A stretch of DNA of 27,609 nt, from NCBI GenBank assembly GCA_002369155.1, contig DFEM01000084.1:1-27609 (forward strand). The letters run 5' to 3'. Position numbers and translations under genes: made by a program. Below are positions 8,155-15,896 of this stretch, one piece after another. Source of the DNA: Lachnospiraceae bacterium UBA3802. Its GTDB lineage: Bacteria > Bacillota > Clostridia > Lachnospirales > Lachnospiraceae. The notes under the pieces are model-generated. The model saw only the letters and a program-made list of their open reading frames with translations, ran no database searches and was not told where the DNA came from. The first letter of the stretch is position 1. Every line of letters begins with the position of its first letter.

Positions 8155-10211
8155 TTCTGCTGTTTTTTCCTTTTTGCAAAAAGTCCCATTTTATTGTCGG
8201 AAATAAGAAAACCCATTAAAAGCAATACGATTCCGATTGTAAGGTAGATAAATACATCTTTAAGCTCGAATCTATCCTGCGCAAAGAAAGGCACTTTTTG
8301 CACGAAATCCTTGTTGTATTCAAGAAATACAGAGAATGAATTGTTAATCAGATGGAAAAATGCCGTAACAAAAATACTCTTTGAATTATAAATCATATAT
8401 GACATTATAAGTCCCATTACCGTAACATATATGAATTGCAAAAGATTCATATGATAAGCCGCAAATACCAATGCCGTTATCACACATGTTGCGAAAATCG
8501 GGATTTTTTTGTTTTTAAGAGTACCGTATAAAAAACCTCTGAATGCCGCTTCTTCCGCTATCGCAGGCATGATACCTATGACGAAAAGAGAAGGAATGAA
8601 ACCACCGCCTCCTACTATCTGACTTAATGATTCATTATCTGTGGAAATGGATGGAAGTATATTGTATAAACCGCTTACAAGCAACGTATTTACTATATAT
8701 GAGCCGCTTACAAAGAAAAGTACACCTACCATCTCCTTAACACCCGGCTTTTCAAGCGAGAACACATTCTTAAAATCTGCTTTCATATACCACGCATAAA
8801 GCACGGGTACAAGGAAAATAATAAGCTGAGTCACTGCATATCCTACAAATCCGAATTTAAGGATGATGTATCCGCCTGCAAAACTTGAAATCAAAAACAT
8901 TAGAGCAAATACCATCACGATGTCACCGACACCGGGGATTTGCTTTTCTTTCATGTTTACTCTCTTTTCGAAAATCCTGAGACTCCTTGCTCCTTCTCCG
9001 AAAAGAATGTCTTCCGACGAAAACACTTTCGTCATAATAAAAATCGCAATCGTCGTATGAATCATCGTTGAGAAAAATACAACCGCGATTATATAAGGAT
9101 CGAATTTCAGCATGAAAAGATCCTTGATCAAAAGAGAAACATTAAGTATGGGAATCAGTGCATAAAAGATGTTTAACTTGACTCCCGGAAGTACGCTCAT
9201 TCCAGCACCTGTCATAAGAATAAGCATTAAAGGGGTCGTTAAGTTGTTGGCTTCTTTTACACTCTTTGCTGTAAAATCAACGCAAAGGCAAAGTGCCGAT
9301 ACAAACATGGAAAACAGAATTATTACAACTATCATCAAAAGGATGGATGGAATAAACTGCGTGAATTTAAAACTTCCGACAAAAGTTTTCGCAAGTTTTA
9401 CGGAATTGAATACATAAATACCCATCAGTCCGAATGAGCAAAGATTAATGGTTACCGAGAACAAAGCAAATATCGATACCGCAAAAAACTTGGATATCAT
9501 CATCTGTGTATTGCTTATCGGAAGTGTGATTAAGGTCTCCAAAGTACCTCTTTCTTTTTCACCGACAGAAACATCAATCGCCACGGTAAAGGCGCCCATA
9601 AGAACGCTTATCATCATCATAAAAGGCATGATATAGCCTATAAGCATACCTGTGGTTTCTTCCTTGCTGGAATAGTCTTTCTTTTCGACCTCAAAAGGTT
9701 CTTTCTTTAATTCATCATAATTATCAATGGCGCCTTTTAAACGATCATCGATAATCTTGTCGCTGTAATCGTCAAGGACTTTTTCGACCATTGTTCTGCA
9801 GGTCGAAGATTTATTGACGGATGTCAGCGAATATACTGTATAATCCGGATATTCGGCATCTGTATTTTTATAATCGATTATAAGATCGTATTTCGAATCT
9901 CTTAAAAGTTTTTCGTAATCTTCCCCTGCATTAATATATTCCGTATTAAAGTGATACTCATGAGCTTCCAGAGCATCCGCAAGCAATTGTTTAATATTTT
10001 CGCTCTCTTTTTCGGTCTCATTTACAATTGCAACATTATAGGTTTTAACCGTGGATTCCCTCATGATGCTTGAAGTTAAAAGCATCGATGCAAGAAAGAT
10101 TAAAGGATAAAGAATCAAAGGAACGATTACCATTATGATAATGGTCTTTGTATCCCTGAAAATATCGACAATTTCTTTTTTTAGAAGGGTTAAGATAATC
10201 TTTTTATTCAT
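8151..10211 (-). CDS. ABC-2 exporter permease (NatB-like) fused to CPBP intramembrane protease
   Basis: The N-terminal part (about 1-410) is an ABC-2 permease: an amphipathic start, a first helix near 25-50, a large extracellular loop (about 55-190), then the remaining helices with 'VSVGEKERGTLETLITLPIS', the classic NatB/YhaP segment. The C-terminal part (about 440-686) is a CPBP (CAAX-type) intramembrane metalloprotease with all three motifs: EEAAFRG near 553, FAAYH near 583 and HLINN near 620. Such fusions are known in Firmicutes. It presumably pairs with the ATPase encoded just upstream, whose stop overlaps this start. ATG 10211 follows AGGAGG by 9 nt; an in-frame GTG at 10214 is an alternative. 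The substrate is unknown (NatAB exports Na+; others export peptides). The protease may give immunity or process the exported product (inference). Confidence 0.9.
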   Translation of the reverse strand: MNKKIILTLLKKEIVDIFRDTKTIIIMVIVPLILYPLIFLASMLLTSSIMRESTVKTYNVAIVNETEKESENIKQLLADALEAHEYHFNTEYINAGEDYEKLLRDSKYDLIIDYKNTDAEYPDYTVYSLTSVNKSSTCRTMVEKVLDDYSDKIIDDRLKGAIDNYDELKKEPFEVEKKDYSSKEETTGMLIGYIMPFMMMISVLMGAFTVAIDVSVGEKERGTLETLITLPISNTQMMISKFFAVSIFALFSVTINLCSFGLMGIYVFNSVKLAKTFVGSFKFTQFIPSILLMIVVIILFSMFVSALCLCVDFTAKSVKEANNLTTPLMLILMTGAGMSVLPGVKLNIFYALIPILNVSLLIKDLFMLKFDPYIIAVVFFSTMIHTTIAIFIMTKVFSSEDILFGEGARSLRIFEKRVNMKEKQIPGVGDIVMVFALMFLISSFAGGYIILKFGFVGYAVTQLIIFLVPVLYAWYMKADFKNVFSLEKPGVKEMVGVLFFVSGSYIVNTLLVSGLYNILPSISTDNESLSQIVGGGGFIPSLFVIGIMPAIAEEAAFRGFLYGTLKNKKIPIFATCVITALVFAAYHMNLLQFIYVTVMGLIMSYMIYNSKSIFVTAFFHLINNSFSVFLEYNKDFVQKVPFFAQDRFELKDVFIYLTIGIVLLLMGFLISDNKMGLFAKRKKQQN

Positions 10212-10995
10212 CACTTCCGCCCTCCTTTTTTACAAGTTCCTTGAAGGTATCGCGAAGATTGTCCGTACCGGTCGCTTCCATAAGTTCCGAAGGTGTACCG
10301 TAAGCGATTTTCTTTCCCTTGTAAATCATAAAAATATGGTCGCAAAGATATTGTGCCTCTTCCATGTAATGTGTGGAATAAAGCACAGTCTTTCCGTTTT
10401 CTTTTTCTTTTTTCATAAAATTGACAATGGCATCCGAACTGATAACATCAAGTCCGAGTGTCGGCTCGTCAAAAATATAAATCTCGGGAGAATGTATAAG
10501 ACATCTGGCGATGTTGGCCCTTTGAGTCTGGCCTGTCGAAAGCTTTTCGATACGATTATCGATAAAAGCACTCATCTCCAAAACTTCTTCTATATGTTTT
10601 ATTCTTTTATCTGCCTCTTCGGGAGCGATACCGTAGATTTCCGAAAGCATTTTAAGCATTTCTCTCGTTGAAAATCTGTTATAAAGTTTGGTATTTCCGG
10701 AAAGGTATCCTATGTGTTTTTTCTTTTCAACCAAATCGGTAATCTGATTCATGTTCGAATCGTATACTTCAACCGATCCGCCGTTTGGAGTCATTAACGA
10801 TGCAAGCATTCTTAGAAGCGTGGTTTTCCCTGCACCGTTTGGTCCAAGAATCCCCAAAATTTCACCGGCTTTTGCTTCAAAAGAAACCCCGTTTACGGCA
10901 AAGAATTCTTCCTTGGTTCTTTTTTTCCCTGAGTTCTTTCCTTCATTTCGAATATTCCTTACAAACTGTTTACTTACATTGTCAGCTTTAATCAT
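10204..10995 (-). CDS. ABC exporter ATPase (NatA-like)
   Basis: A 263-residue ATP-binding subunit that should drive the NatB-CPBP permease. It has Walker A GPNGAGKT (51-58), Q-loop region, signature LSTGQ, Walker B 'IYIFDEPTLGLD' and the H-loop in 'YSTHYMEE'. The first 30 residues are unusually basic ('NEGKNSGKKRTKEE'), an insertion between the first strand and 'FFAVNGVSF' that is often seen in NatA-type proteins. It overlaps the permease gene by 8 nt when ATG 10211 is used. The start lies 28 nt after the yqeG stop with only a weak GGGAA ribosome site, so it may be read from the upstream operon. Confidence 0.93.
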   Translation of the reverse strand: MIKADNVSKQFVRNIRNEGKNSGKKRTKEEFFAVNGVSFEAKAGEILGILGPNGAGKTTLLRMLASLMTPNGGSVEVYDSNMNQITDLVEKKKHIGYLSGNTKLYNRFSTREMLKMLSEIYGIAPEEADKRIKHIEEVLEMSAFIDNRIEKLSTGQTQRANIARCLIHSPEIYIFDEPTLGLDVISSDAIVNFMKKEKENGKTVLYSTHYMEEAQYLCDHIFMIYKGKKIAYGTPSELMEATGTDNLRDTFKELVKKEGGSDE

Positions 10996-11023
10996 TTATT
11001 CATTCCCGCTTTTACAAAGACAT

Positions 11024-11509
11024 TTACTTTGCAATCAAATCAAAAGGTTTCTCGAGCACTCTCTTAAGTTTAATGTGAGGCGGCTCTTTCTTATCGATAA
11101 TTCCCACTCTGATAAACTTTATTCCCGCATTTTTGGCACCGAGGCAGTCCGTAAAAAGCTGATCTCCGACAGCGACTGTCTCCTCTTTTTTAAGATTCAT
11201 TTTATCAAGTGCGACAATATAGTTTTTCTCGGAAGGTTTTCCGGATTTATGGATATAGTCAATCTTCACATTCTGAATGAAAAGCTTGACTCTGTCTTCA
11301 TCGTTGTTGCTTAAGATAAAGATTTTAAAACCTTTATCCAAAAGACGCCTCATCAATTCGTCGCTTTTCTCATTACAGGGCGCATCATGTGCAACAAGTG
11401 TATTGTCTATATCAAATATTAAACCTCTGATCCCCTCATCGAAAAGCTTGTCAAAATCGATTTCATAAACCGATGCCGCTTCGATATCGGGCTTAAACTT
11501 ACTAAACAT
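11024..11509 (-). CDS. yqeG: HAD-family phosphatase YqeG
   Basis: A 161-residue HAD hydrolase of the YqeG (IIIA subfamily) type. The motif I FDIDNT (Asp33 and Asp35) supplies the nucleophile and acid/base. Motif II 'FILSNN', a Lys in 'HKSGKPSEKNY' and motif III 'VAVGDQLFTD' follow. The physiological substrate is not known; homologues in mitochondria and plastids dephosphorylate phosphatidylglycerophosphate, so a phospholipid role is possible. ATG 11509 was chosen over an upstream ATG at 11584 because it gives the normal YqeG N-terminus and has GGAG 8 nt before it. It overlaps the end of the upstream ATPase gene by 8 nt, so it is cotranscribed with the importer. This is not its usual neighbourhood (yqeH, aroE) in Bacillus. 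Confidence 0.9.
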   Translation of the reverse strand: MFSKFKPDIEAASVYEIDFDKLFDEGIRGLIFDIDNTLVAHDAPCNEKSDELMRRLLDKGFKIFILSNNDEDRVKLFIQNVKIDYIHKSGKPSEKNYIVALDKMNLKKEETVAVGDQLFTDCLGAKNAGIKFIRVGIIDKKEPPHIKLKRVLEKPFDLIAK

Positions 11510-12221
11510 TAATATTCTCCAAATATGAACTGTCCAAAAGATTTTTGGTATATTCCGTCGAAGGATGAGTGAACAAATCTTCACTGTCGCCTTCTTCGAC
11601 TACTTCACCGTCTTTAATGATGTAAATGTAATTGCAGATTTCCCTTACAACCTTGATATCATGAGATATAAAAAGTATTGCAAGATTCTTGCTCTCGTTT
11701 AATTTTTTTATCAATTTGATTACCTGTTTTTGAACGGTAACATCAAGTGCCGATACAGGTTCGTCTGCGATCAAAATATCGGGATTTGATAATAAAGCCA
11801 TGGCAATACCGATTCGCTGTCTCTGTCCTCCCGACAATTCATTCGGTAAATGTTCAAGTACTGTCGAATCAAGTTCGACATCTTCAAGAATGCTTTTTAT
11901 AATCTCATCCGAATTCTCAAACTCTGCAGGATTTGAATATCTTATCGTCTCTTTTAAAAGCCATCCTACTTTTTTTGACGGATTGAGAGATGCATAATTA
12001 TCCTGAAAAACATATCCGATTTTTTGACATATTATCTCTCCGGAATCCGCTTTTAACTGCGATGAAATACACTTAGCAAGCGTGGATTTTCCGCATCCGC
12101 TCTCTCCCAAAAGGCCGACAATGCTTCCCTTGTTTACATAGAGACTCACGTTCTTCACACCCTTGTCGGACTTGGGATACATATATGTTAAATTTTTAAC
12201 TTCGCATACTTTTTCTGACAT
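11502..12221 (-). CDS. Peptide/nickel-type ABC importer ATPase, second subunit (OppF/DppF/NikE-like)
   Basis: A 239-residue ATPase with Walker A 'GESGCGKST', Q-loop 'YVFQDNYASLNP', signature 'LSGGQRQR', Walker B 'ILIADEPVSALDV' and H-loop 'LFISHD'. It ends soon after 'HPSTEYTKNLL' and lacks the C-terminal oligopeptide/dipeptide extension that takes OppF and DppF to about 320 residues; this length is closer to NikE. It pairs with the other ATPase encoded upstream, but a 115-nt AT-rich gap separates them and no Shine-Dalgarno precedes ATG 12221, which is unusual in this otherwise tight operon. Confidence 0.92.
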   Translation of the reverse strand: MSEKVCEVKNLTYMYPKSDKGVKNVSLYVNKGSIVGLLGESGCGKSTLAKCISSQLKADSGEIICQKIGYVFQDNYASLNPSKKVGWLLKETIRYSNPAEFENSDEIIKSILEDVELDSTVLEHLPNELSGGQRQRIGIAMALLSNPDILIADEPVSALDVTVQKQVIKLIKKLNESKNLAILFISHDIKVVREICNYIYIIKDGEVVEEGDSEDLFTHPSTEYTKNLLDSSYLENINV

Positions 12222-12336
12222 ATTTCAAAATTTTAATAAACTAATTTGCTGACTTATCTAAAAAACTTCATCGAAAGATTATTTCAATAAAATCTGAAAT
12301 CGGTTCACCAAATTACACAAGCATAATTTCCAATTA
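12222..12336 (-). other. AT-rich intergenic gap within the importer operon
   Basis: This 115-nt stretch between the two ATPase genes holds no open frame of note and no convincing promoter. Weak AT-only inverted repeats are present (ATAATT/AATTAT at 12323-12337, and ATTTCA/TGAAAT further on), but no U-run follows them, so they do not look like terminators. They could be mRNA stability or processing structures (inference). Confidence 0.4.
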
Positions 12337-13107
12337 TCAAAAGATCAGCTGCTTTGTGTACTCCTTCGAAGGATTCTCGAAAATATCGCGAACACTTCCT
12401 TCTTCTACAACAAGACCGTCTTTCATTACCACGACTTTATCGCAAAGTGCCTTGATAACTGACAAATCATGAGATATGAAAAGAATGGATGTACCGGTCT
12501 TTTGGTTTAATTCCTTGAGAACATCTATAATCTTTTTTTGTACGGTAACATCAAGTGCAGTGGTGGGTTCGTCGCATATTAAGAGCTTTGGCTTTAATAC
12601 AAGCGCTGCCGCAATCATCGCACGCTGTCTCTGGCCGCCGGATATCTGATGAGGATATGCCTGATAGATACGTTCCGTATCATCAAGGCCTACACTTTTC
12701 ATGATCTCAAGCGCACGCTTTTTCATGTCTTCCTTAGACATGTTTAATGCTTTCTTTCTGATACGCATGGCTTCCTCAACCTGAGGACCGACCTTAAGCA
12801 CGGGATTCATGGAATTTAAGGGATCCTGAAAAACAAAGCCTATATCCTTTCCCTGAATCTCTCTTATTTTGCATCTCGGGGAATTGAGAATATCGGTTCC
12901 GTCAAAATCAATCACGCCCGATTTGGTCATATCCTTTCGGTTTAAAAGACCTGCGATTGCCATGGCGGTCATACTCTTGCCCGAACCCGACTCGCCTACA
13001 ATCCCGAGAATCTCACCGTTTTCAATTGTAAAATCGACATCTTTTACCGCAACTTCGGGTAATTCATGATCGAAAAATTCAATCTTTAAATCTTTTACTG
13101 TAAGCAT
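12337..13107 (-). CDS. Peptide/nickel-type ABC importer ATPase, first subunit (OppD/DppD/NikD-like)
   Basis: A 256-residue ATPase with Walker A 'GESGSGKSM', Q-loop 'FVFQDPLNSMNPV', signature 'ISGGQRQR', Walker B 'LLICDEPTTALDV' and H-loop 'LFISHD'. It stops just after 'NPSKEYTKQLIF' and lacks the C-terminal extension of OppD/DppD (about 330 residues), including its Cys cluster; the length matches NikD (about 254). Its start overlaps the end of the upstream permease gene by 29 nt, a strong sign of translational coupling; GCGGAG lies 12 nt before ATG 13107. Confidence 0.93.
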   Translation of the reverse strand: MLTVKDLKIEFFDHELPEVAVKDVDFTIENGEILGIVGESGSGKSMTAMAIAGLLNRKDMTKSGVIDFDGTDILNSPRCKIREIQGKDIGFVFQDPLNSMNPVLKVGPQVEEAMRIRKKALNMSKEDMKKRALEIMKSVGLDDTERIYQAYPHQISGGQRQRAMIAAALVLKPKLLICDEPTTALDVTVQKKIIDVLKELNQKTGTSILFISHDLSVIKALCDKVVVMKDGLVVEEGSVRDIFENPSKEYTKQLIF

Positions 13108-13900
13108 GATGGAATGATTCTCCGCTTGATAAAAGTCCTATTCCGAAAAGTAGCAAAATCAATGAAAGTGCAGGGAACAATACCATGTAAGGCGCACTTC
13201 TTATATATCCGCCGGCATCCGATAAAAGCGATCCCAAAGATGCCAGGGGAGGCTGCACTCCTATGCCGAGGAAAGAAAGGCCTGCCTCAGCCAGAATGCA
13301 GTTGTTAAAAGCAATAAATACACAGTTTAAAAATGTCTCAAGGACATTGGGAAGTATATGTACAAATATGATTCTCGCCGTGGGAACCTTAATGAGCTTT
13401 GCCATTTTTACATATTCAAGTTCTCTTTGTTTTTTGAATTCCGAACGCATCATTTTGGCAAAAGAAGGTACTATGGCAATTCCCAAAGCCACGGTAACCT
13501 GTACCATTCCCGAACCGAAAAGCGATACGAAAACAAGCGCAAGCAAAAGAGACGGTACGGCAAACAAAACATTGATGATTGCATTCAAAAAATCATCAAC
13601 GATACCGCCGAAATAACCGCAAAGTGCTCCTATTAACGTTCCGAAAAATGTGCCGATTATGACACTGAAAAAAGAAATTGCAACAGAGATACCCATTCCT
13701 ACCTGGGTTCTCTTTAAGATGTCCCTGCCAAACTCATCACATCCGAAGGGATGAAGAATGGAGGAACCTTTGAGAATTAAGTCTTTATTCATCGCATCAA
13801 AAGAATTTCGGTTTAAAAATCCCGACAGTACGAAGACAATCATAACCGCTATAATGATGAGACCGATTTTCTTCTGATTGTTTAATTTAATTTTGTTCAT
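13079..13900 (-). CDS. Peptide/nickel-type ABC importer permease (OppC/DppC/NikC-like)
   Basis: A 273-residue inner-membrane permease with about six helices. Typical features are 'HPFGCDEFGRDILKRTQVG' in the N-terminal periplasmic region, the ATPase-coupling EAA loop (about 150-190, 'EYVKMAKLIKVPTARI') and the family hallmark 'EAGLSFLGIGVQPPLASLG' (about 205-223). It forms the pore with the OppB-like permease, although that gene is separated from it by the PseG-like gene. Its ATG overlaps the end of the PseG-like gene by 14 nt and has no clear ribosome site, so its translation probably depends on ribosomes finishing the PseG-like frame. Confidence 0.95.
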   Translation of the reverse strand: MNKIKLNNQKKIGLIIIAVMIVFVLSGFLNRNSFDAMNKDLILKGSSILHPFGCDEFGRDILKRTQVGMGISVAISFFSVIIGTFFGTLIGALCGYFGGIVDDFLNAIINVLFAVPSLLLALVFVSLFGSGMVQVTVALGIAIVPSFAKMMRSEFKKQRELEYVKMAKLIKVPTARIIFVHILPNVLETFLNCVFIAFNNCILAEAGLSFLGIGVQPPLASLGSLLSDAGGYIRSAPYMVLFPALSLILLLFGIGLLSSGESFHHAYSKRFKD

Positions 13901-14918
13901 AATTCATAATGGCTTTAGCGAGATTATGAGCACCGCGTCCAAGGTCCAAGCCCAAAATGTTTTTGCATATTTCCTTGCGCTTCTCTTCTTCTACAAGGGT
14001 TGTTACGCCTTCAACAAGATCGCCGTAGAATTTATTGCCCCTGTTTACAAGATCTCCGCCGAATACCATTAAATCTTTTTCGGTAAGGCTCTTTAAGAGG
14101 AGATTCTGCCTGTAATCAGTTTGAAATACACATGCGGGAATATTTGTACTTAATACATCATAGCAGACGGAATCAGCGACCGTTACAGCGATATCACAGT
14201 TCTTTAAAAGCTTGGGGAAACTGGTAATATCGGGTTCAACAATAATCTGAGATGATGTATTGCTCATTTTAAAGAGAACATCTCTTGTAGGCGACTGTTT
14301 GGAAGTAACGACTCTCAATCTTACGGAATCATCCAGGCAATCGAGAAGAGAATCAACGATTCCGGGAGCTATTTCATGTACGTCAACTTCACCGGTATAA
14401 ACCATTATGCTCTCTACAGATCCGTTTATCGGCGGCTTACGAAGGGATAAAGAAGTATCGTAACCGAAAGGAGCATAATCCATACCTAAAAGAAGTTGTG
14501 TATTTCCCTTGTATTTGGACATATAATCCAGTTTTTCAACGTAGAGATTATAATTAACGACGCAGTCCACGTCATAAACATCATATAAATAATCTTCGAT
14601 AAGAACGACTTTGCAGACTTCTTTGAGTGATTTAAAAGCCGTATCAGATACATCATAACTGTCGACAACGCATACTTTAGCACCCGTCTCGCCAATTATT
14701 TCTTTAAGGCAGTCAATTGCCTTCTCACTTCCAAGCGACATCGAAGGAACGGTCTTATATTCCATAAAATCGTTCTCAAGAACCGATATGTCGGAATCTT
14801 CTCTCGTCACAAAAAGCACTCTGCCCCCCAGCAGTTTGATGGCTTTTGCAATCGAGACACATCTTTTCATGTGACCTTTTCCAATCATTGAATTGGCATC
14901 AACTCTGAAAATAACCAT
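13887..14918 (-). CDS. PseG/SpsG-like GT-B fold protein inside the importer operon
   Basis: A 343-residue soluble protein resembling PseG (UDP-sugar hydrolase of pseudaminic acid synthesis) and SpsG-like spore-coat polysaccharide proteins. The N-terminal motif 'FRVDANSMIGKGHMKRC' carries the family GxGH with His16, the likely catalytic residue. 'VCVVDSYDVS', 'VVLIEDYLYD', 'LLGMDYAPFGYD' and the C-terminal sugar-nucleotide-side region 'NCDIAVTVADSVCYDVLSTNIPACV' follow the PseG plan, but the classical later motif 'aGGtT' is replaced. It starts 33 nt after the OppB-like gene with a CGGGG ribosome site, and its end overlaps the OppC-like start by 14 nt. No other nucleotide-sugar gene is nearby, so the substrate is unknown. 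It could modify or activate the imported compound, or be a glycosyltransferase relative. Confidence 0.78.
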   Translation of the reverse strand: MVIFRVDANSMIGKGHMKRCVSIAKAIKLLGGRVLFVTREDSDISVLENDFMEYKTVPSMSLGSEKAIDCLKEIIGETGAKVCVVDSYDVSDTAFKSLKEVCKVVLIEDYLYDVYDVDCVVNYNLYVEKLDYMSKYKGNTQLLLGMDYAPFGYDTSLSLRKPPINGSVESIMVYTGEVDVHEIAPGIVDSLLDCLDDSVRLRVVTSKQSPTRDVLFKMSNTSSQIIVEPDITSFPKLLKNCDIAVTVADSVCYDVLSTNIPACVFQTDYRQNLLLKSLTEKDLMVFGGDLVNRGNKFYGDLVEGVTTLVEEEKRKEICKNILGLDLGRGAHNLAKAIMNYEQN

Positions 14919-14951
14919 TAGCTATACCCCGAAACTTCATCTTAAGATGAA

Positions 14952-15893
14952 TCAGATCCTTACTCTGGGATCTATAATTACATGTATCACATCTGTAATA
15001 AAACTGATTACCATTATAAATAAGGCAATCATTAAAACTTCCGCTTCTACCACAGGAAAATCCCTCGTGGAAATCGAATTGATAAGTATCTGTCCGAGTC
15101 CCGGTACCGAAAATACCTGCTCGATAACAATTCCCGAACATATCATGTCGGCTGCAATCATACCGATAAAAGTTACTGTCGGCATTACGGCATTTTTTAA
15201 AACATGTCTGTACAAAAGACCTGTGGTATTATTGCCTCTCGCATAAGCCGTGATTGAATAATCTTTTGAGGCTTCCTCCAAAATATTTCCTTTTAGAAGT
15301 CTTATGCACATGGCAATTTTTGGAATTGCAAGCGCAAATGAAGGAAATATCAAATAATAAAGGAATCCGAAAAAATCAGTTTTGTATGATACATATCCTC
15401 CCGGTCTGAACCACCTTAACACTATTCCGAAAAGAAATGTGATTAAAAGGCCCAGTACAAATGAAGGAATCGACATCGCCGCCTGGTTAAGAGGCGATAT
15501 AATCTTGTCCGATAATCCTCCGGTATGCTTTGCGGTATATACGCCAAGCGGGAATGATATAAGTATCACAATCGCAAGCGCCATAAGCGACATGCAAAGG
15601 TTAATTATTATCTTTTCTTTTAAAAGCGAAGCTACGGATATTCCGTATGTATATGATGTACCAAAATCCAGGGTAAAAATACCCAGAAGGAATTTGAAAT
15701 ATCTTAATAAGAATGGCTGGTTTAAGCCCCATTTTTCTCTTAAGGCCGCTACCGCTTCGGGTGTTGCCCTGGTACCCAGCTTATCCATTACGGGATCGCC
15801 GGGCACCAGTTCAAATATCAAAAATATAACAAAACTGGTAATAATCAGGGTAATAATCAATAATATAAATTTTTTGATTATGTATTTTCCCAT
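14952..15893 (-). CDS. Peptide/nickel-type ABC importer permease (OppB/DppB/NikB-like)
   Basis: A 313-residue permease with about six membrane helices. It opens with a first helix and 'LVPGDPVMDKLGTRATPEAVAALREKWGLNQP', the conserved OppB/DppB N-terminal block (about 28-60; quoted parts are contiguous). It carries an EAA coupling loop around 'DYSITAYARGNN' and ends with 'VFSVPGLGQILINSISTRDFPVVEA', the family hallmark. Its ATG lies 3 nt after the binding-protein stop. It should pair with the OppC-like permease. Confidence 0.95.
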   Translation of the reverse strand: MGKYIIKKFILLIITLIITSFVIFLIFELVPGDPVMDKLGTRATPEAVAALREKWGLNQPFLLRYFKFLLGIFTLDFGTSYTYGISVASLLKEKIIINLCMSLMALAIVILISFPLGVYTAKHTGGLSDKIISPLNQAAMSIPSFVLGLLITFLFGIVLRWFRPGGYVSYKTDFFGFLYYLIFPSFALAIPKIAMCIRLLKGNILEEASKDYSITAYARGNNTTGLLYRHVLKNAVMPTVTFIGMIAADMICSGIVIEQVFSVPGLGQILINSISTRDFPVVEAEVLMIALFIMVISFITDVIHVIIDPRVRI

Positions 15894-15896
15894 AAA

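Noticed and set aside
11024..11584. Longer YqeG starting at ATG 11584
   Set aside because: The extra 25 residues come from another frame of the ATPase gene and do not resemble YqeG; ATG 11509 has GGAG 8 nt upstream.
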